Program-made: the position numbers and the translations under genes
Shown here: positions 38,082 through 49,878 of the stretch, one piece after another
Layout of the letters: every line of letters begins with the position of its first letter
How positions within the stretch are numbered: the stretch's first letter is position 1
Notes under the pieces: generated by a model
The model's input: the letters and a program-made list of their open reading frames with translations, nothing else
Database searches by the model: none
What the model was told of the DNA's origin: nothing
Origin: Burkholderiaceae bacterium
GTDB lineage: Bacteria; Pseudomonadota; Gammaproteobacteria; Burkholderiales; Burkholderiaceae_E
Assembly: GCA_027493945.1 (NCBI GenBank)
Contig: JAOSJU010000001.1
Span: forward strand, 992,001 to 1,056,000
Reading direction: 5' to 3'
DNA: 64,000 nucleotides

Positions 38082-39361
38082 CAGCGCTCGAAGACGACGC
38101 GCCCGTCGACCACGGTGAACCGCGCCCGGCCGATGACTTCCATGCCGAGGTACGGCGTGTGCCGGCCCTGGCTCGCGAGACCCTCGCGGGTCACCGTCCA
38201 GGCTTCTTCCGGATCGAACACGCAGAGATCGGCGGGCGCGCCTTCGCGGATCGTGCCGGCCGACTCGCCCAGCCCGAGCACCGCGCTCGCTCCGACCGTG
38301 ACCTTCGACAGCGCCGCGAGCAGGCCGGTGCGTGTCTCGCTGGCCCACTTCAGCGTGAGCGGCAGCAGCAGTTCGAGCCCGGTGACGCCGGGTTCCGCTT
38401 CGGCGAACGGCAATTGCTTCGCGTCGTCGTCCACCGGCGTGTGATCCGAGCAGATCGCGTCGAGCGTGCCGTCGGCCAGCGCGGCGCGGATCGCGTCGCG
38501 GTCGCGCTGCGAGCGAAACGGCGGGTCGACGCGATACTGGCTGTCGAAGTAGCCGATGTCGATGTCGATCAGGTGCAGGTGATGCACCGCGACGTCGGCG
38601 CTCACCGGCAGTCCCTCGGCCTTGGCGGCGCGCACCAGTTCGAGCCCGGCGGCCGAGGACATCCGGCACAGGTGCACGCGGCAGCCGGTTTCGCGCACCA
38701 GGTCGAGGATCGTGTGCAGCGCGATCGTCTCGGCGGCCACCGGAATGCCGGCCAGCCCCATCCGCGCAGCCACCGTCCCGCTGTGCGCGACGCCGCCGCG
38801 CGACAGGTGGGGATCCTGCGGGCGCGCCCAGACGGTGAAGCCGTAGGTGTTCGCGTAGAGCATCGCGCGCAGCAGCACCTGCGTGTCGAAGATCGGCGCA
38901 CCGGCCTGCGAGAAGCCGACGCAGCCGGCCTCGGCCAGCTCGGCCATCTCGGTGATCACTTCGCCCTTCAGCCCGACGGTGAGCGCTCCCAGCGGATACA
39001 GGCGCGCCTGGTCCAGCCCGCGCGCGCGGTGCTTGAGCATCTCGACCAGCCCCGGCTCGTCGAGCGGCGGATCGGTATCGGGCGGGCACGACAGCGAGGT
39101 GACGCCTCCGGCGAGCGCGGCGCGCATCTCGGATTCGAGCGTGGCCCTGTATTCGAAGCCCGGCTCGCGCAGCCGCGCGGCGAGATCGACCAGCCCCGGC
39201 GCCACCACGAGACCGGACGCATCGAGCGTGCGCTCGGCGCGAAAGCCCTGCGGCGGCGCTCCGATCGCGACGATGCGCCCGTCGGCGAGGTGCAGGTCGG
39301 CGCGCCGGTCGGTGGCCGTGGCGGGATCGACGAGCCGGCCGTCGAGGATGGACAGTCTCAT
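38081..39361 (-). CDS. pyrX: Dihydroorotase-like protein, probably non-catalytic (PyrX/PyrC' type)
   Basis: A 426-aa amidohydrolase-fold protein next to aspartate carbamoyltransferase. In active dihydroorotases the strand reads VDLHVHLREPG, with two metal-binding His. Here the block is [15 protein letters not shown], so both His are replaced. The later block is [15 protein letters not shown] rather than the TDHAPH type. In Pseudomonas a similar inactive PyrC' forms a structural complex with PyrB, and that role is proposed here; a separate active PyrC would be needed elsewhere. The gene starts 4 bp after pyrB. Its stop is adjacent to the 161-bp inverted repeat. Confidence 0.82.
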   Translation of the reverse strand: MRLSILDGRLVDPATATDRRADLHLADGRIVAIGAPPQGFRAERTLDASGLVVAPGLVDLAARLREPGFEYRATLESEMRAALAGGVTSLSCPPDTDPPLDEPGLVEMLKHRARGLDQARLYPLGALTVGLKGEVITEMAELAEAGCVGFSQAGAPIFDTQVLLRAMLYANTYGFTVWARPQDPHLSRGGVAHSGTVAARMGLAGIPVAAETIALHTILDLVRETGCRVHLCRMSSAAGLELVRAAKAEGLPVSADVAVHHLHLIDIDIGYFDSQYRVDPPFRSQRDRDAIRAALADGTLDAICSDHTPVDDDAKQLPFAEAEPGVTGLELLLPLTLKWASETRTGLLAALSKVTVGASAVLGLGESAGTIREGAPADLCVFDPEEAWTVTREGLASQGRHTPYLGMEVIGRARFTVVDGRVVFER

Positions 39362-39365
39362 GCGT

Positions 39366-40335
39366 TCAGGATTGCGCGAGGATGCTCATCACGGCCATGC
39401 GCACCGCGATGCCGAAGGTCACCTGGTCGAGGATCACCGACTGCGGCCCGTCGGCCACCGCCGACTCGATCTCGACGCCGCGGTTCATCGGGCCCGGGTG
39501 CATCACGATGCAGTCGGGCGCGGCCAGCGCGAGCTTGTCCTGCGTCAGGCCGTACTGCTTGAAGTACTCCTGCGCCGAGGGCAGCAGCGCGCCGCGCATG
39601 CGCTCGTTCTGCAGCCTGAGCATGATCACCACGTCGACGCCGCGCAGCCCTTCGCGCATGTCGGTGAAGGTGCGCACACCCATCTGCGCCAAGGCCGCCG
39701 GGCACCAGCGTGCGCGGCCCGATCACGCGCACCTCGGGCACGCCCAGCGTGGTGAGCGCATGAATGTCGGAGCGCGCCACGCGCGAGTGCAGCACGTCGC
39801 CGACGATCGCCACCGTGAGCTTCGTGAAGTCGCCCTTGAAGTGGCGGATCGTGTAGACGTCGAGCAGGCCCTGCGTGGGGTGCGCGTGGCGCCCGTCGCC
39901 GGCGTTGACGACGTGCACGTGCCCGCGGCCGCGCGTGCGGTCGATGTGCTGCGCGATCAGGAACGGCGCGCCGCTCTCGGCGTGGCGCACGACGAACATG
40001 TCGGCGTGCATCGCCACCAGGTTGTCGATCGTGTCGAGCAGCGACTCGCCCTTCGAAGTGGACGAGGTGCCGATGTTCAGGTTGATCACGTCGGCCGACA
40101 GCCGCTTGGCGGCGATCTCGAAGGTGGTGCGCGTGCGCGTCGAGCTCTCGAAGAACAGGTTGAACACCGACTTGCCGCGCAGCAGCGGCACCTTCTTGAT
40201 GTCGCGATCGGACACGCCGACGAAGGTCGCGGCGGTGTCCGAGGATGTGATGGATCAGCTCGCGCGGCAGCCCTCGATGGTGAGCAGGTGCCGCAGTTGG
40301 CCGTTCTCGTTCAGCTGGGGATGGCGCAGCGGCAT
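39366..40335 (-). CDS. pyrB: Aspartate carbamoyltransferase (three frameshifts)
   Basis: Catalytic chain that joins carbamoyl phosphate and aspartate in pyrimidine synthesis. Readable blocks: [40 protein letters not shown] (with the carbamoyl-phosphate motif STRTRT), [25 protein letters not shown] and [11 protein letters not shown]. Frames change at 39689-39694 (CCAAGG for CCAGG), 40239-40244 (CCGAGG for CCAGG) and near 40268 (one base missing). Repaired length is about 322 aa, normal for the family. Because pyrB is needed for prototrophy and the gene order is standard, read errors are more likely than decay. Confidence 0.88.
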
Positions 40336-40339
40336 GGCG

Positions 40340-40846
40340 TCATTCGATGCGCAGCGTGAAGCGGCCGTCGTCGGTTCGTTGCAGCGCGAAGTTGCGCGGC
40401 GCGGCGAGCGGATGCGTCGCGCCGCAATAGCGGGCCTCGATCGGCAGCTCGCGCCCGCCGCGGTCGAGCAGCACCGCCAGTTCGATGCGCGCCGGCCGGC
40501 CGTAGTCGAACAGCTCGTTCATCGCGGCGCGCACCGTGCGGCCGGTGAACAGGATGTCGTCGACCAGCACGATGTCGGCGCCGTTCACGTCGAACGGCAG
40601 CTCGGTAGCCTTCATCGCCGCGGGCAGCCCCACCCGGCCGCCGCGCCTGCCGTAATCGTCGCGGTGAAACGCGCTGGACAGCGTGCCCAGCGGCCGGACG
40701 ATCGTGAGGTCGCGGTGCAGGCGCTCGGCAATCCACGCTCCGCCACTGTGAATGCCGATCAGCGAGACGTCGCGCCCGGCGATGCCCTCGCGCACCGCCT
40801 GCAGCAGGCGCGCATAGACAGCTTCGGCGTCGGGGGCGGCGTTCAT
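40340..40846 (-). CDS. pyrR: PyrR-like bifunctional regulator / uracil phosphoribosyltransferase
   Basis: A 168-aa type I phosphoribosyltransferase. The PRPP-binding motif is ADIVLVDDILFTGRTVRAAMNEL (near residue 90), with LIGIHSGGAWIAERL at the N-terminal side. In some bacteria PyrR controls pyr attenuation and has UPRTase activity; no leader attenuator was seen here. ATGA overlap with ruvX upstream; pyrB follows after 4 bp. Confidence 0.88.
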   Translation of the reverse strand: MNAAPDAEAVYARLLQAVREGIAGRDVSLIGIHSGGAWIAERLHRDLTIVRPLGTLSSAFHRDDYGRRGGRVGLPAAMKATELPFDVNGADIVLVDDILFTGRTVRAAMNELFDYGRPARIELAVLLDRGGRELPIEARYCGATHPLAAPRNFALQRTDDGRFTLRIE

Positions 40847-41295
40847 TGCGCGGAGGCTTCGGGTCGGCGGCTGGACAGATATTGTCGCAGGATTACGGCG
40901 GCCGCCTCCGCATCGACCGGCTCGCCGGCGCGGCGAACCCTGTCCGGGCCGAGGCCGCGGGGCTGCGTCGGCGCCCGGTCGGCGCGCGCCTCGACGCTGG
41001 AGAAGTTCTCGTCGACCAGTTCGACCGGCAGTCCGAAGCGCCCGCCCAGCTGGCGCGCGAAGCGCTCGCAACGGGAAGTGACCGGCAACGGCGCACCGTC
41101 GGGATGGCGCGGGCGGCCGACCACCAGCCGTTGCGGCTGCCATCCGGCGACCAGGGCGGCGATCGCTGTCCAGCGGTCGGCTACCGGCTCGCAGGCCACG
41201 ATGCACAAGGGACGCGCCGAGCCGGTCAGCGTGTTGCCGACTGCCACTCCGATGCGGCGGGTACCGAAGTCGAAGCCCAGCAGCGTCTCCGCCAC
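40843..41295 (-). CDS. ruvX: Putative Holliday junction resolvase / pre-16S rRNA nuclease YqgF
   Basis: A 150-aa RNase H-like protein: MAETLLGFDFGTRRIGVAVGNTLTG (first acidic residue), LVVGRPRHPDG, and VELVDENFSSVEARA (second). The last acidic residue is in VDAEAAAVIL. YqgF/RuvX trims 16S rRNA ends in E. coli. Sits between yqgE and pyrR, as usual in betaproteobacteria. Confidence 0.9.
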   Translation of the reverse strand: MAETLLGFDFGTRRIGVAVGNTLTGSARPLCIVACEPVADRWTAIAALVAGWQPQRLVVGRPRHPDGAPLPVTSRCERFARQLGGRFGLPVELVDENFSSVEARADRAPTQPRGLGPDRVRRAGEPVDAEAAAVILRQYLSSRRPEASAQ

Positions 41296-41865
41296 TCAGG
41301 CGTGCCCGGCCGAACTGGCCAGGAAAGCCGGATCGATGCCTAGCAGCCGGAACGCGGCTGCGAAGCGCTGCTCGACCGGCGTGTCGAAGATGAGCTCGGC
41401 GCTGGCCGGCACCGTGAGCCGGGCGTTGCGCGAGATTTCTTCCTCGAGCTGGCCCGGCCCCCAGCCGGCGTAGCCCAGCGTGACCAGCATGCGCCGCGGG
41501 CCGCCGCCGCTGGCCACCGCCTCGAGCACGTCCTTCGAGGAGGTGAGGCCGATTTCGTTGCCGACCGTGACCGTGGAGTTCCATTCGCCGGCAGGCTCGT
41601 GCAGCACGAAGCCGCGATCCATCTGCACCGGCCCGCCGAAGAACACCGGCGAGTGGGCGAGCGGCGCGATCCCGAGCTCGAGATCGATGCGCTCGAACAG
41701 CGTGGCGAGGTCGATTTCCATCGGCCGGTTGATGACCAGCCCCAGCGCGCCTTTAGGGCTGTGCTCGGCGACGAACACGACAGCGCCGCCGAAGTTCGGA
41801 TCGGCCATGTCGGGCATGGCGATCAGGAACTGGTTGGTGAGGTCGATCACAGGCTGCTCGGCCAT
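41296..41865 (-). CDS. yqgE: UPF0301/AlgH family protein
   Basis: A 189-aa YqgE (AlgH) protein of unknown biochemical function. Conserved strings: [76 protein letters not shown] text, and [10 protein letters not shown]. The ATG start is within a long open frame continuous with chpA, but that joining is a frameshift artefact. Overlap-free with ruvX (adjacent). Confidence 0.9.
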   Translation of the reverse strand: MAEQPVIDLTNQFLIAMPDMADPNFGGAVVFVAEHSPKGALGLVINRPMEIDLATLFERIDLELGIAPLAHSPVFFGGPVQMDRGFVLHEPAGEWNSTVTVGNEIGLTSSKDVLEAVASGGGPRRMLVTLGYAGWGPGQLEEEISRNARLTVPASAELIFDTPVEQRFAAAFRLLGIDPAFLASSAGHA

Positions 41866-41977
41866 GCAGCGATTGTAAAGGGGCGATCCGGCGGGCACAA
41901 TCCGCCCTCCGTCGCCATCCGCCCTCCGCCGCCGCCCTCGGCAGCGCGCAAAGCCACGCTGGCGCGCTACGCGACGG

Positions 41978-44900
41978 TCAGGCGCCCGAGCGGCGGCGCC
42001 GCGACGCGCTGAACCTCGCCACCTGGCCGAGCAGCTCGTCATCGCGATACGGCTTGCCCGGTAGGCGTCGACGCCGAGCGAGAGCGCGTAGTTGCGGTGC
42101 TTGTCGGCGGTGCGCGACGTGATCATCACGATCGGCAACTCGCGCAGGCGCTCGTCGGCACGCACATGGCGCGTCAGGTCGAAGCCGTCCATCCGCGGCA
42201 TCTCGATGTCGACCAGCATCACGTCGGGCTGGCGCTCGGCCAGCTGGCGCAGCGCATCGACGCCGTCCTTGGCGAGCATCACGTCGTAGCCTTCGCGCGC
42301 CAGCAGACGCTGCGTCGCCTTGCGCACGGTCAGCGAGTCGTCGACCACCATCACCGCCGGCGGCACCTCGGCCAGCGGCGCGCGCGGCACGCCCGGCGCG
42401 GGGCGCTCGAGCCACAGGTCGCCGAGCACCGCCTGCGCGAGCCGCACCGGATTGAGGATCAGCACGATCTCGCCGTTGCCGAGGACGGTCGCGCCACCCA
42501 CGCCGGGCACGCGCGCCACTTGCGCGCCGACGTTCTTGACCACCACCTCCTGGTTGCGGCTGACTGCATCGACGTGGATCGCGAGCCGCAGGCTGGCCGA
42601 GCGAACGATCACCACCGGCGACAGGTGCTGCGCGATCGGCCGCGTGTCCGCCGCGTCCACCAGCATGCCGAGGTAGTGCATCGGCAGGCGCGCGCCCTGC
42701 CATTCGATCGAGCCGTCACGGTAGGCTGCCGCCAGCGCCTGCGGCTTGAGCTGCAGCACCTGCTCGACGCTGGACGACGGAATCGCGTATTGCACGGCGC
42801 CCGCGCCCACCAGCACGACCTGTGCGATCGCCAGCGTGAGCGGCAGGTGCACGGTGAAGCGCGTGCCACCGCCGCGCGTCGACTCGACCTCGATGCGCCC
42901 GCCCAGCGACAGCACCTCGGCGCGCACCACGTCGGTACCGATGCCGCGGCCGGCCAGCTCGGTGACTTCGCTCGCGGTCGAGAAGCCGGGCATGAAGATC
43001 ATCTCGGCCAGCTCGCGCTCGCCGGGCTGCGCGTCAGCCTCGACCAACCCGAGACTGCGCGCGCGGGCGAGGATCTTCGCATGGTCGAGCCCGCCGCCGT
43101 CGTCGGCGAGCGTCAGCACGACTTCGTTGCCTTCCTGGCGCACCTCGAGGCGGATCTCGCCGGTCTCCGGCTTGTTCGCCTCTTCGCGCTGCGCCGGCGG
43201 CTCGATGCCGTGCGCGACCGCGTTGCGCAACAGGTGCTCGACCGGACCGGCCATCCGCTCCAGCACACCGCGGTCGATCTCGACCGAGGCGCCGCGGATG
43301 TCGAGCGCCACGCGCTTGCCCAGTTCCTTGGCCGCCTGGCGCACCACGCGATAGAGGCGATCGCCGATCGAGCCGAACTGCACCATCCGCATGCGCATCA
43401 GATTCTGCTGCAGCTCGCGCAGCACCTGCGACTGGCGCGCCATGTCCTGCGCGGCCGAATCGAGGCTGCGCGTCGCGTTGTGCTGCACGGTCGCCACGTC
43501 GTTGACCGACTCGGCGAGCATCCGCGTGAGTTCCTGGAAGCGCGTGTAACGGTCGAACTCCAGCGGGTCGAACTCCGCGCTGGTCTCGCGCTGCAGCGCG
43601 ATGCGCGCCTGGATCTGCGACTCGGCCTGGATCTCGATCTCGCGCAGCTGCGAGCGCAGCCGGCCGACGTTCTCGGTCAGGTCCTGCAGCGACTGGCGCA
43701 GCTGCCCCAGCTCGTTGTCCACCCGCGAGCGGGCGATCGACACCTCTCCCGATTCGTTGACCACCCGCTCGAGCAGGTCGGAGCGAACGCGAACCAGCGA
43801 CGCGGCGGCCGGCGTCGGCGAGGCGGCAGCAAGCGAGGCGGCCCCGGCGATGGGCGCGACCCGGCCTGTTGCGGCGGGCGCGGTGCCGGCGGCATCGACG
43901 GTTGCGGCATCGACGGTTGCGGCATCGACGCCTGCGGCAGTGGTGGTCGGCGCGATTGCGACCGGGGGCTTTGCGACCCCTTGCGCCGACGGATCGCGGA
44001 TGGCTTCGAACATCGCCACCGCGTTGTCGCAATCGGCGATCAGTTCCTCGATCAGCGAAGCCGGCACCACGGTGAGCACGCTGGCCGCTTCGATGCGCGT
44101 TTCCATCTCGTGCACCAGCTGGCCGAGCGCCATGGCCCCGGCCATCCGCGCACTGCCCTTGATGGTGTGCAGGTGGCGCATCAGCAATTGTTGCACCGAG
44201 CGGTCGGCCGGTTCGGCCTGCCAGCGGCGCAGGTTCTCGCCGATCTTCGGCAGGTAGTCGGCGGCCTCCTCGACGAAGATCGGCAGCAGTTCCTCGTCGA
44301 GCCCGCTCTCCGGCGGCGCTTGCGCGGCGAGCGGCTCGATCTGCGCCTGGGGTTCGTTGCGCGGATCCCAGCGGCTGGCCAGCGCGTGCGCGAGCGCAAG
44401 CGCGGCGGACTCATCGGCCGGCGCGCTTCCCGCGGCAAAGCGATGCAGCATCGCCTGCAGCCGCTCGATCGTCGTCGCGTAATCGGACAGATCCTCGGCG
44501 CCCAGCGTGCGGCCCGATGCGCGCTGCCGCAACAGGAAGGTCTCGAGCTGCTCGGCCAGCGCCTGCACGTCGTGCAGTTCGACCAGCGACGCGCTGCCCT
44601 TCAGCGAATGCATCGCACGCTGCGCCGCTTCGCTGGCCGCGCGCACCGGCTCGTCGGCCCAATGCGCGGTATCGGCGCCGAGCGTCGCGATCAGGTCGTC
44701 GGCCTCGGACAGGAAGATGTCGTAGAGCGGGCGGTTGATCGTGCGGTCGCCGATGCGTACTTCGTCGACGGCGGGAGCCGCCTCGGGAGCGTCGACCGCA
44801 ACAGGTTCGTCGAGCGCAACAGGTTCGTCGAGCGCAACAGGTTCGTCGAGCGCAACAGGTTCGCCGACCGCAACAGGCTCGTCGACCGCAACAGGTTCGT

Positions 44901-47553
44901 CGACCGCAACAGGTTCGTCGAGCGCGGCGGCGCCGGCGACGACGATGAACTCGTCGGCATCGATGGCTTCGGCGAACTCGACCACGGCCTCGACCGCCGC
45001 TTCGCCGGCAACGTCCACCTGCGCGGCCAGTGCCGCGAAGGCGTCCGCATGCGGCCGGTTTTCGCGCAGCGCGGTTGCGGCATCGATCATCGGCTGCGGA
45101 TCTGGCCGGAACGACGTGCCGCCCTGGAGCAGCCCGACCCAGTCCTGGAAACGTCCGCAGGCCAGCCCGATCAGGTCGTGCAGCGCCGGCGTGACCACCC
45201 GCTCTTCGGCGAGCCACAGGTTCATCACCTGCTCCATCGCCCAGCCCGCGTCGCCGAAGTCCGTCAGGCCGACCATCCGACTCGAGCCCTTCAGCGTGTG
45301 GAAGCCGCGCCGGATCGTCGTGAGGAAGACCTGGTCGGCCGGCGCCCGGCGCGACTGCGCCGTCGCGTCGGCGATCGCTTCCAGCACCTCCTGCGCCTCG
45401 CCCAGGAAGATTTCGAGCAACTCGCTGTCGATTTCGGCCTCGTCGCGCTGCGGCTCCTCCGGCCGCACGCCCTCCGGCGCCGGCTGCGCGCCCGCGATGC
45501 CGGCCAGCGTGGCCTGCAACGACGCATCTGCAGCCGTGCCTCCTGCGTCGAGCAGAGCAATCGCCTCGCTCGCCCGGCTCTTCAGCGCGCCGTCGTCGAC
45601 CAGTTGCGCATCGTCGCGCAGTTGCGCCAGCGTCTCGCGCAGCTCGCTGCGCAGCGCGGCGTCGTCGGGCGCTTCGCGCAGCGAACCGATCAGCTCGCCT
45701 GCGCGCTGCGACCGGTCGGCGAGCAGCGACTCTGCGGTGTCTGCCGAAGGCGAGGGCGGCAGCTGCACGCTGCGCGCCTCGAGCGCCACCACCACTGCCG
45801 CCGGCGCGCGCCGCGGCTCGTTCAGCTCGGCGCTGAACCGGCCGGTGGCGGCGTCGAATTCGAAGCGGGCGCCACTGCGACCGCGCTGCTGCAGCCCGTC
45901 GACGAAGAATCCCACCGCACCGAGGCTGGAGGCAACCAGCTCGGAGTCGTCGGCAGACGGGCCGGCCTCCTGCGCCGCGAAACCGCGCACGCGTTCCGCG
46001 ATGCTGCGCGCCGCCGCCGCGGCGTCGCGGTGGCCAAGCACCTGAAGCGCGCCGGCAACCTGATCGAGGTGCTGTGCGGTCTGCGGCAGGTCGGCACGCT
46101 GCGACGCATCGCGAAAGAAGGAATCGAGCGCCTGCTCGGCCGAGCGCAGACTGCCCTGCGTTTCGGCAACGAAGCTGGCCATCGTCAGGCGCTCCTGCGC
46201 CGCATGGCTCAGTTCGCGCAGCCACTGGGGCAGCTCGCCGTCGATCGCGGCGCCGGCGAGCGCCTGGAGCAGCCGCGTGGCCATCTCTGCCGTGCGCGCG
46301 TCCAGCGCGTCCTGCGCCCCGAAGCCGCGCTCGAACAGCTGCTCGGCGAACAGCAGCGCAGACGCGCCTTCGAGCGCGAGCGCTTCGGCCATCTGGCCCG
46401 GGCGCGTCGCGATCACGCGGCTGGCCTCGACGAAGGCTTCGGCCAGTGCCCGCAAGCCGTCCCCCGGCAGGGCGCCTGCGGCCGCGCGCAGCGCCGCGAT
46501 CGCCTGCGCGAGACCGGCCAGGTCGGCGCGGCTGCCCGCGGCAACCTTCTCCCAGGCCGGCTTGGCGCGGGCCAGCGCCTCGCGCGCCGCACCGAGCGCA
46601 CGCGCGTCGACGCGACCGAATCGCGGCACTTCGAAATCGGCGGGAACGACGCTCTCGATGTCGAAGGCGCGCAGCACCTCGGCCAGCAACGGCGAGTCCT
46701 GTGCCTTCGAAACGTCGACGCGCGCCAGCGCGAACAGCGCATCCTTCATCAGCCGCTCGGCCACCGGCGTGCCGTCGACGATCGCGCGGCGCAACTGCAG
46801 GTTCATCCGCGCAAGCAGGCGCTTGCCGTAGACGTCGAGCGCGATCGCTCCATCGCGCAGTGCCTCGAACCAGGCGAGGGCGACTTTCCAGAAAGTCGGA
46901 TGCCGCGCGCCCACCTGCGAGCCGGCGACCGTGTCGATCGCCTGATGCAGCGCCGCGATGCCCGCTGCGTCGGCCGGACTGCGCAACACCTGAAGCAGGC
47001 CGCGCTCGAACTGCGCGCGCGCCGCCGACAGCGTCGCCGCGTCGAGCGAGCGAACCTGCGCATCGGCGACCACCAGCTGCGCAGCCACCGGCACGACGAA
47101 GAGGTCGGCCGGATGCACGCGCTCGGCGCCCCGCGCCTCGAGCAGGTCGCGATAGTAGGGAAACAGGTACAGCGGCTGCTGCGGCTCGCCGAGCAGCACC
47201 TCGTCGAGATACTCGACGATCGCACCGAAGCCGCGCGCGATGCGCTCGACCAGTTCGCGCGACAGTCGCAGCGGTCCGCGCTCGACCTGCTCGAGCAGCG
47301 TCTCGGCTTCCGCGCTGAGCAGCGACACCCCGGGAAGGTCGACCAGCACGAGCGCGCCGTGCGCCTGGTGCAGCGTGACGCGCGCAGCGCGCAGCGCCGA
47401 CAGCTCGTCGTCGTGGGCGCCGTCGCCGCGGCCGAGCTGCTCGCGCAGCTTCGCCTCGCTGGCGGCGAGCGACTCGCGGATCTCGCCCGCGCACCACGAC
47501 AGCGTGGCGAGATCGGGCGCTTCGGCGGGCGGGCGTCGGTTCGCGTCGTTCAT
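41978..47553 (-). CDS. chpA: Type IV pilus chemosensory hybrid kinase ChpA/PilL (one frameshift)
   Basis: Very large CheA-like hybrid of about 1858 aa that drives twitching motility and cAMP responses in the Pil-Chp system. From N to C: helical Hpt-like domains, at least three Hpt sites ([35 protein letters not shown]), a linker with DEPVA repeats, a dimerisation domain, HATPase ([13 protein letters not shown], then [12 protein letters not shown]), a CheW-like domain ([14 protein letters not shown]) and a C-terminal receiver with [16 protein letters not shown] and [13 protein letters not shown]. The frame breaks at 42058-42061, where CCGG stands for CCAGG, giving [16 protein letters not shown]. 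It follows pilJ at 25 bp. Confidence 0.9.
44798..44923. repeat. 18-bp tandem repeat, seven units, inside chpA
   Basis: Seven near-identical copies of GCAACAGGTTCGTCGAGC encode a hexapeptide A-(L/V)-D-E-P-V on the minus strand. They form an acidic, proline-containing linker between the N-terminal Hpt domains. Unit size is a multiple of three, so copy number can vary without loss of frame. Confidence 0.9.
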
Positions 47554-47578
47554 CGCGTGCAATCGCGTGAGTCGCCGC

Positions 47579-49858
47579 TCAGGCAACCTTGAACCGCGAC
47601 ACCGAGTTCTTCAACTCGTGGGACAGCTGGGAGAGCTGGTGAATCGACCCCGCGGTCTGCAGCGTGCCTTCGCTGGTCTGCTCGGTCACCAGAAGGATAC
47701 GCTGGATCGACTGGGCGACTGTCCCGGCCGACGCTGCCTGGCGCGAGGTGGTGGTCGAGAAGTCGTCGATCAGCTCGGCCATCGTCGTCGAGACGCGGCC
47801 GATCTCGCCCAGCGCCCGGCCCGCCTCGTCGGAGAGCCGCGTTCCCTCGACCACGCCCTGGGTGCTGCGTTCCATCGCCGACACCGCGTCGGCCGTGTCG
47901 GTCTGGATCGCGCGGATCAGCGCCGAGATCTGGCGCGTCGCCTCGGCCGAGCGCTCGGCCAGCCGCTGCACCTCCTCGGCGACGATGGTGAACCCGCGGC
48001 CCGCCTCGCCGGCCGACGCCGCCTGGATCGCGGCGTTCAGCGCCAGCACGTTGGTCTGCTCGGTGATGTCGGAGATCAGCTCGACGATCTCGCCGATCTC
48101 CTGCGAAGACTCGCCCAGCCGCTTGATCCGCTTCGCGGTGTCCTGGATCTGGTCGCGGATGCCGTTCATGCCGCTGATCGCGTTGTCCACCGCGCGCGAG
48201 CCGTCCTCGGACGCGTTCAGCGACTGGCGCGCCACCTTGACCGACTCGGCGGCGCGCGCCGACACGTCGTTGATCTGCTGCGCCATGCGCAGCACCGACT
48301 CGCCGGTCTCGCGGATCTCGCGCGACTGCTGCTCGCTCGCCGCCTGCAGGCTCGACGCGGTCGTCTGCGCCCGCGAGGACGCATCGTTCACCAGCTCGGC
48401 GGTGGTGTTGATCCGCGCCACCAGGTTGCGCAGCTCCTCCACCGTGTAGTTCACCGAGTCGGCGATCGCGCCGGTGATGTCCTCGGACACTGTCGCCTGC
48501 ACCGTGAGGTCGCCGTCGGCCACCTCCTGCAATTCGTTCATCAGCCTGAGGATCGCCGCCTGGTTCTGGTCGTTGGTGCGCTTGGCGTCCTGTTCGAGCC
48601 GCTGCGCCACCGCCTGCTGGCGCTCGGCGTCCTCGGCGCGCTGTTCGCTGTCGGACAGAAACGCGCGGAACAGCCCGTACACCGCGAACAGCGCGAGCAT
48701 GCCGAACATCGCGGCGATCGCCAGGTTCCAGACGCGCCCCGACTCGCCCGCCTGCAGCTTCGCGCGCACCGCCTCGAACTGCGTGCGCACCGGCTCGCTG
48801 TCGCCGAAGATGCGCCGCTCCGACAGCTTGGCCTGCTGAAGCCGCGGCAGGCTCGACAGCACGCCGGCGAGTGCCGGATCGATGCTCGCCATCGCCTTCT
48901 TCAGTTCGTTCAACGCGCGCCGCGCATCGGGGTCGCCGGCGGCCGGAAGACGCATCCGGTCGTTGCCCGAGAGCAGGCTCTCGTTGAGTTCGCGAAAACC
49001 GGTCACGGACTGCCGAAGGTTCGCCTCGGCGGTGTTGTCGGCCATGCCCGAGAACACCAGCTCGTTCACGTCCTTGGCGATGCGCTGGGTGAGCATCACC
49101 AGTTCGCCGGCCGCGGCCACCTCGCGGTTCGACGCGCCCGACTGCAGCTTGCTCGCGGCCACCGCCTGCGCGGCGTCGAGCATCTGCGGATTCACGCGGA
49201 TCACCTCGCGGCGCATCGCGCCCAGAGACTGCAGCAGCGCGCTCTGGTAGCCGATCATCTGCGCGGCCTCGCTCGACGCCGCCCAGGCCTGCTGCAGCCG
49301 GTTCACGTCCGAGAGCATCTCGCCGGGCAACGCGTGCGCGCCATCGCCGCCCTCGGCGAGCCGCGTGATCGAACGGTTCACGATCTCGCGGCTCTCGCGC
49401 AGCTGCGCGAACGCATCGGGGTCGCCGGCGACCGCCTGCGGCGCGGCCTTCGCGACGCGCTGCGAGTGCGTCAGTGCGTCGCCCACCTCCTGCAGCCAGC
49501 GCGCCCCGTCGGCGGCCTGGCGCGAGTCGAGCCACAGGAACACGAACGCGATCAGCACTGCAACGAACAGCATCGGCACCCAGACTTCGAGCTGCTTGCG
49601 AAACGGCATCGCGCCGATGACCGGAATGCGGAAGCGCTCGCGCGGGCGCGCAGCCGGCGTCGGTGCCTCGGCCGGTTCGCTGACGGCGATGCGGCTCTTG
49701 GGCACCTCGTCCGGGGCAGTCGCGGGCGCAGCCCCCGCGAACGGCCCGAAGCCCGTGTCCGGCAGCAGGTCCTCGAGAATCGCCGAGTCCGGCGCGAGGT
49801 CTTCGTGCCGGTTGGTGCGCGGCTGCATGAAGGCGGGAAGCTTGATCGCCACTTTCAT
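47579..49858 (-). CDS. pilJ: Type IV pilus methyl-accepting chemotaxis protein PilJ
   Basis: A 759-aa chemoreceptor. The N-terminal cytoplasmic leader (about 130 residues, acidic) is followed by TM1 ([20 protein letters not shown]), a large PilJ-type periplasmic sensor, TM2 ([23 protein letters not shown]) and a signalling domain with the hairpin tip [51 protein letters not shown]. PilJ relays surface contact to ChpA. Immediately upstream of chpA and downstream of pilI. Confidence 0.92.
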   Translation of the reverse strand: MKVAIKLPAFMQPRTNRHEDLAPDSAILEDLLPDTGFGPFAGAAPATAPDEVPKSRIAVSEPAEAPTPAARPRERFRIPVIGAMPFRKQLEVWVPMLFVAVLIAFVFLWLDSRQAADGARWLQEVGDALTHSQRVAKAAPQAVAGDPDAFAQLRESREIVNRSITRLAEGGDGAHALPGEMLSDVNRLQQAWAASSEAAQMIGYQSALLQSLGAMRREVIRVNPQMLDAAQAVAASKLQSGASNREVAAAGELVMLTQRIAKDVNELVFSGMADNTAEANLRQSVTGFRELNESLLSGNDRMRLPAAGDPDARRALNELKKAMASIDPALAGVLSSLPRLQQAKLSERRIFGDSEPVRTQFEAVRAKLQAGESGRVWNLAIAAMFGMLALFAVYGLFRAFLSDSEQRAEDAERQQAVAQRLEQDAKRTNDQNQAAILRLMNELQEVADGDLTVQATVSEDITGAIADSVNYTVEELRNLVARINTTAELVNDASSRAQTTASSLQAASEQQSREIRETGESVLRMAQQINDVSARAAESVKVARQSLNASEDGSRAVDNAISGMNGIRDQIQDTAKRIKRLGESSQEIGEIVELISDITEQTNVLALNAAIQAASAGEAGRGFTIVAEEVQRLAERSAEATRQISALIRAIQTDTADAVSAMERSTQGVVEGTRLSDEAGRALGEIGRVSTTMAELIDDFSTTTSRQAASAGTVAQSIQRILLVTEQTSEGTLQTAGSIHQLSQLSHELKNSVSRFKVA

Positions 49859-49878
49859 CTTCGGTTCTCCGGGGCGGT

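Noticed and set aside
44798..44923. Tandem units resembling a CRISPR array
   Set aside because: There are no spacers; the units are contiguous, in frame and coding.
41296..47586. A 2096-codon open frame that appears to fuse YqgE to ChpA
   Set aside because: The joint is created by a frameshift at 42058-42061; the receiver domain of ChpA ends in another frame at 41978, and yqgE has its own ATG at 41865.
42097..47592. A 1831-codon plus-strand open frame opposite chpA
   Set aside because: Shadow of a GC-rich gene; composition is His/Arg/Gln/Ala-rich with no domain motif, while the minus strand encodes a clear kinase.
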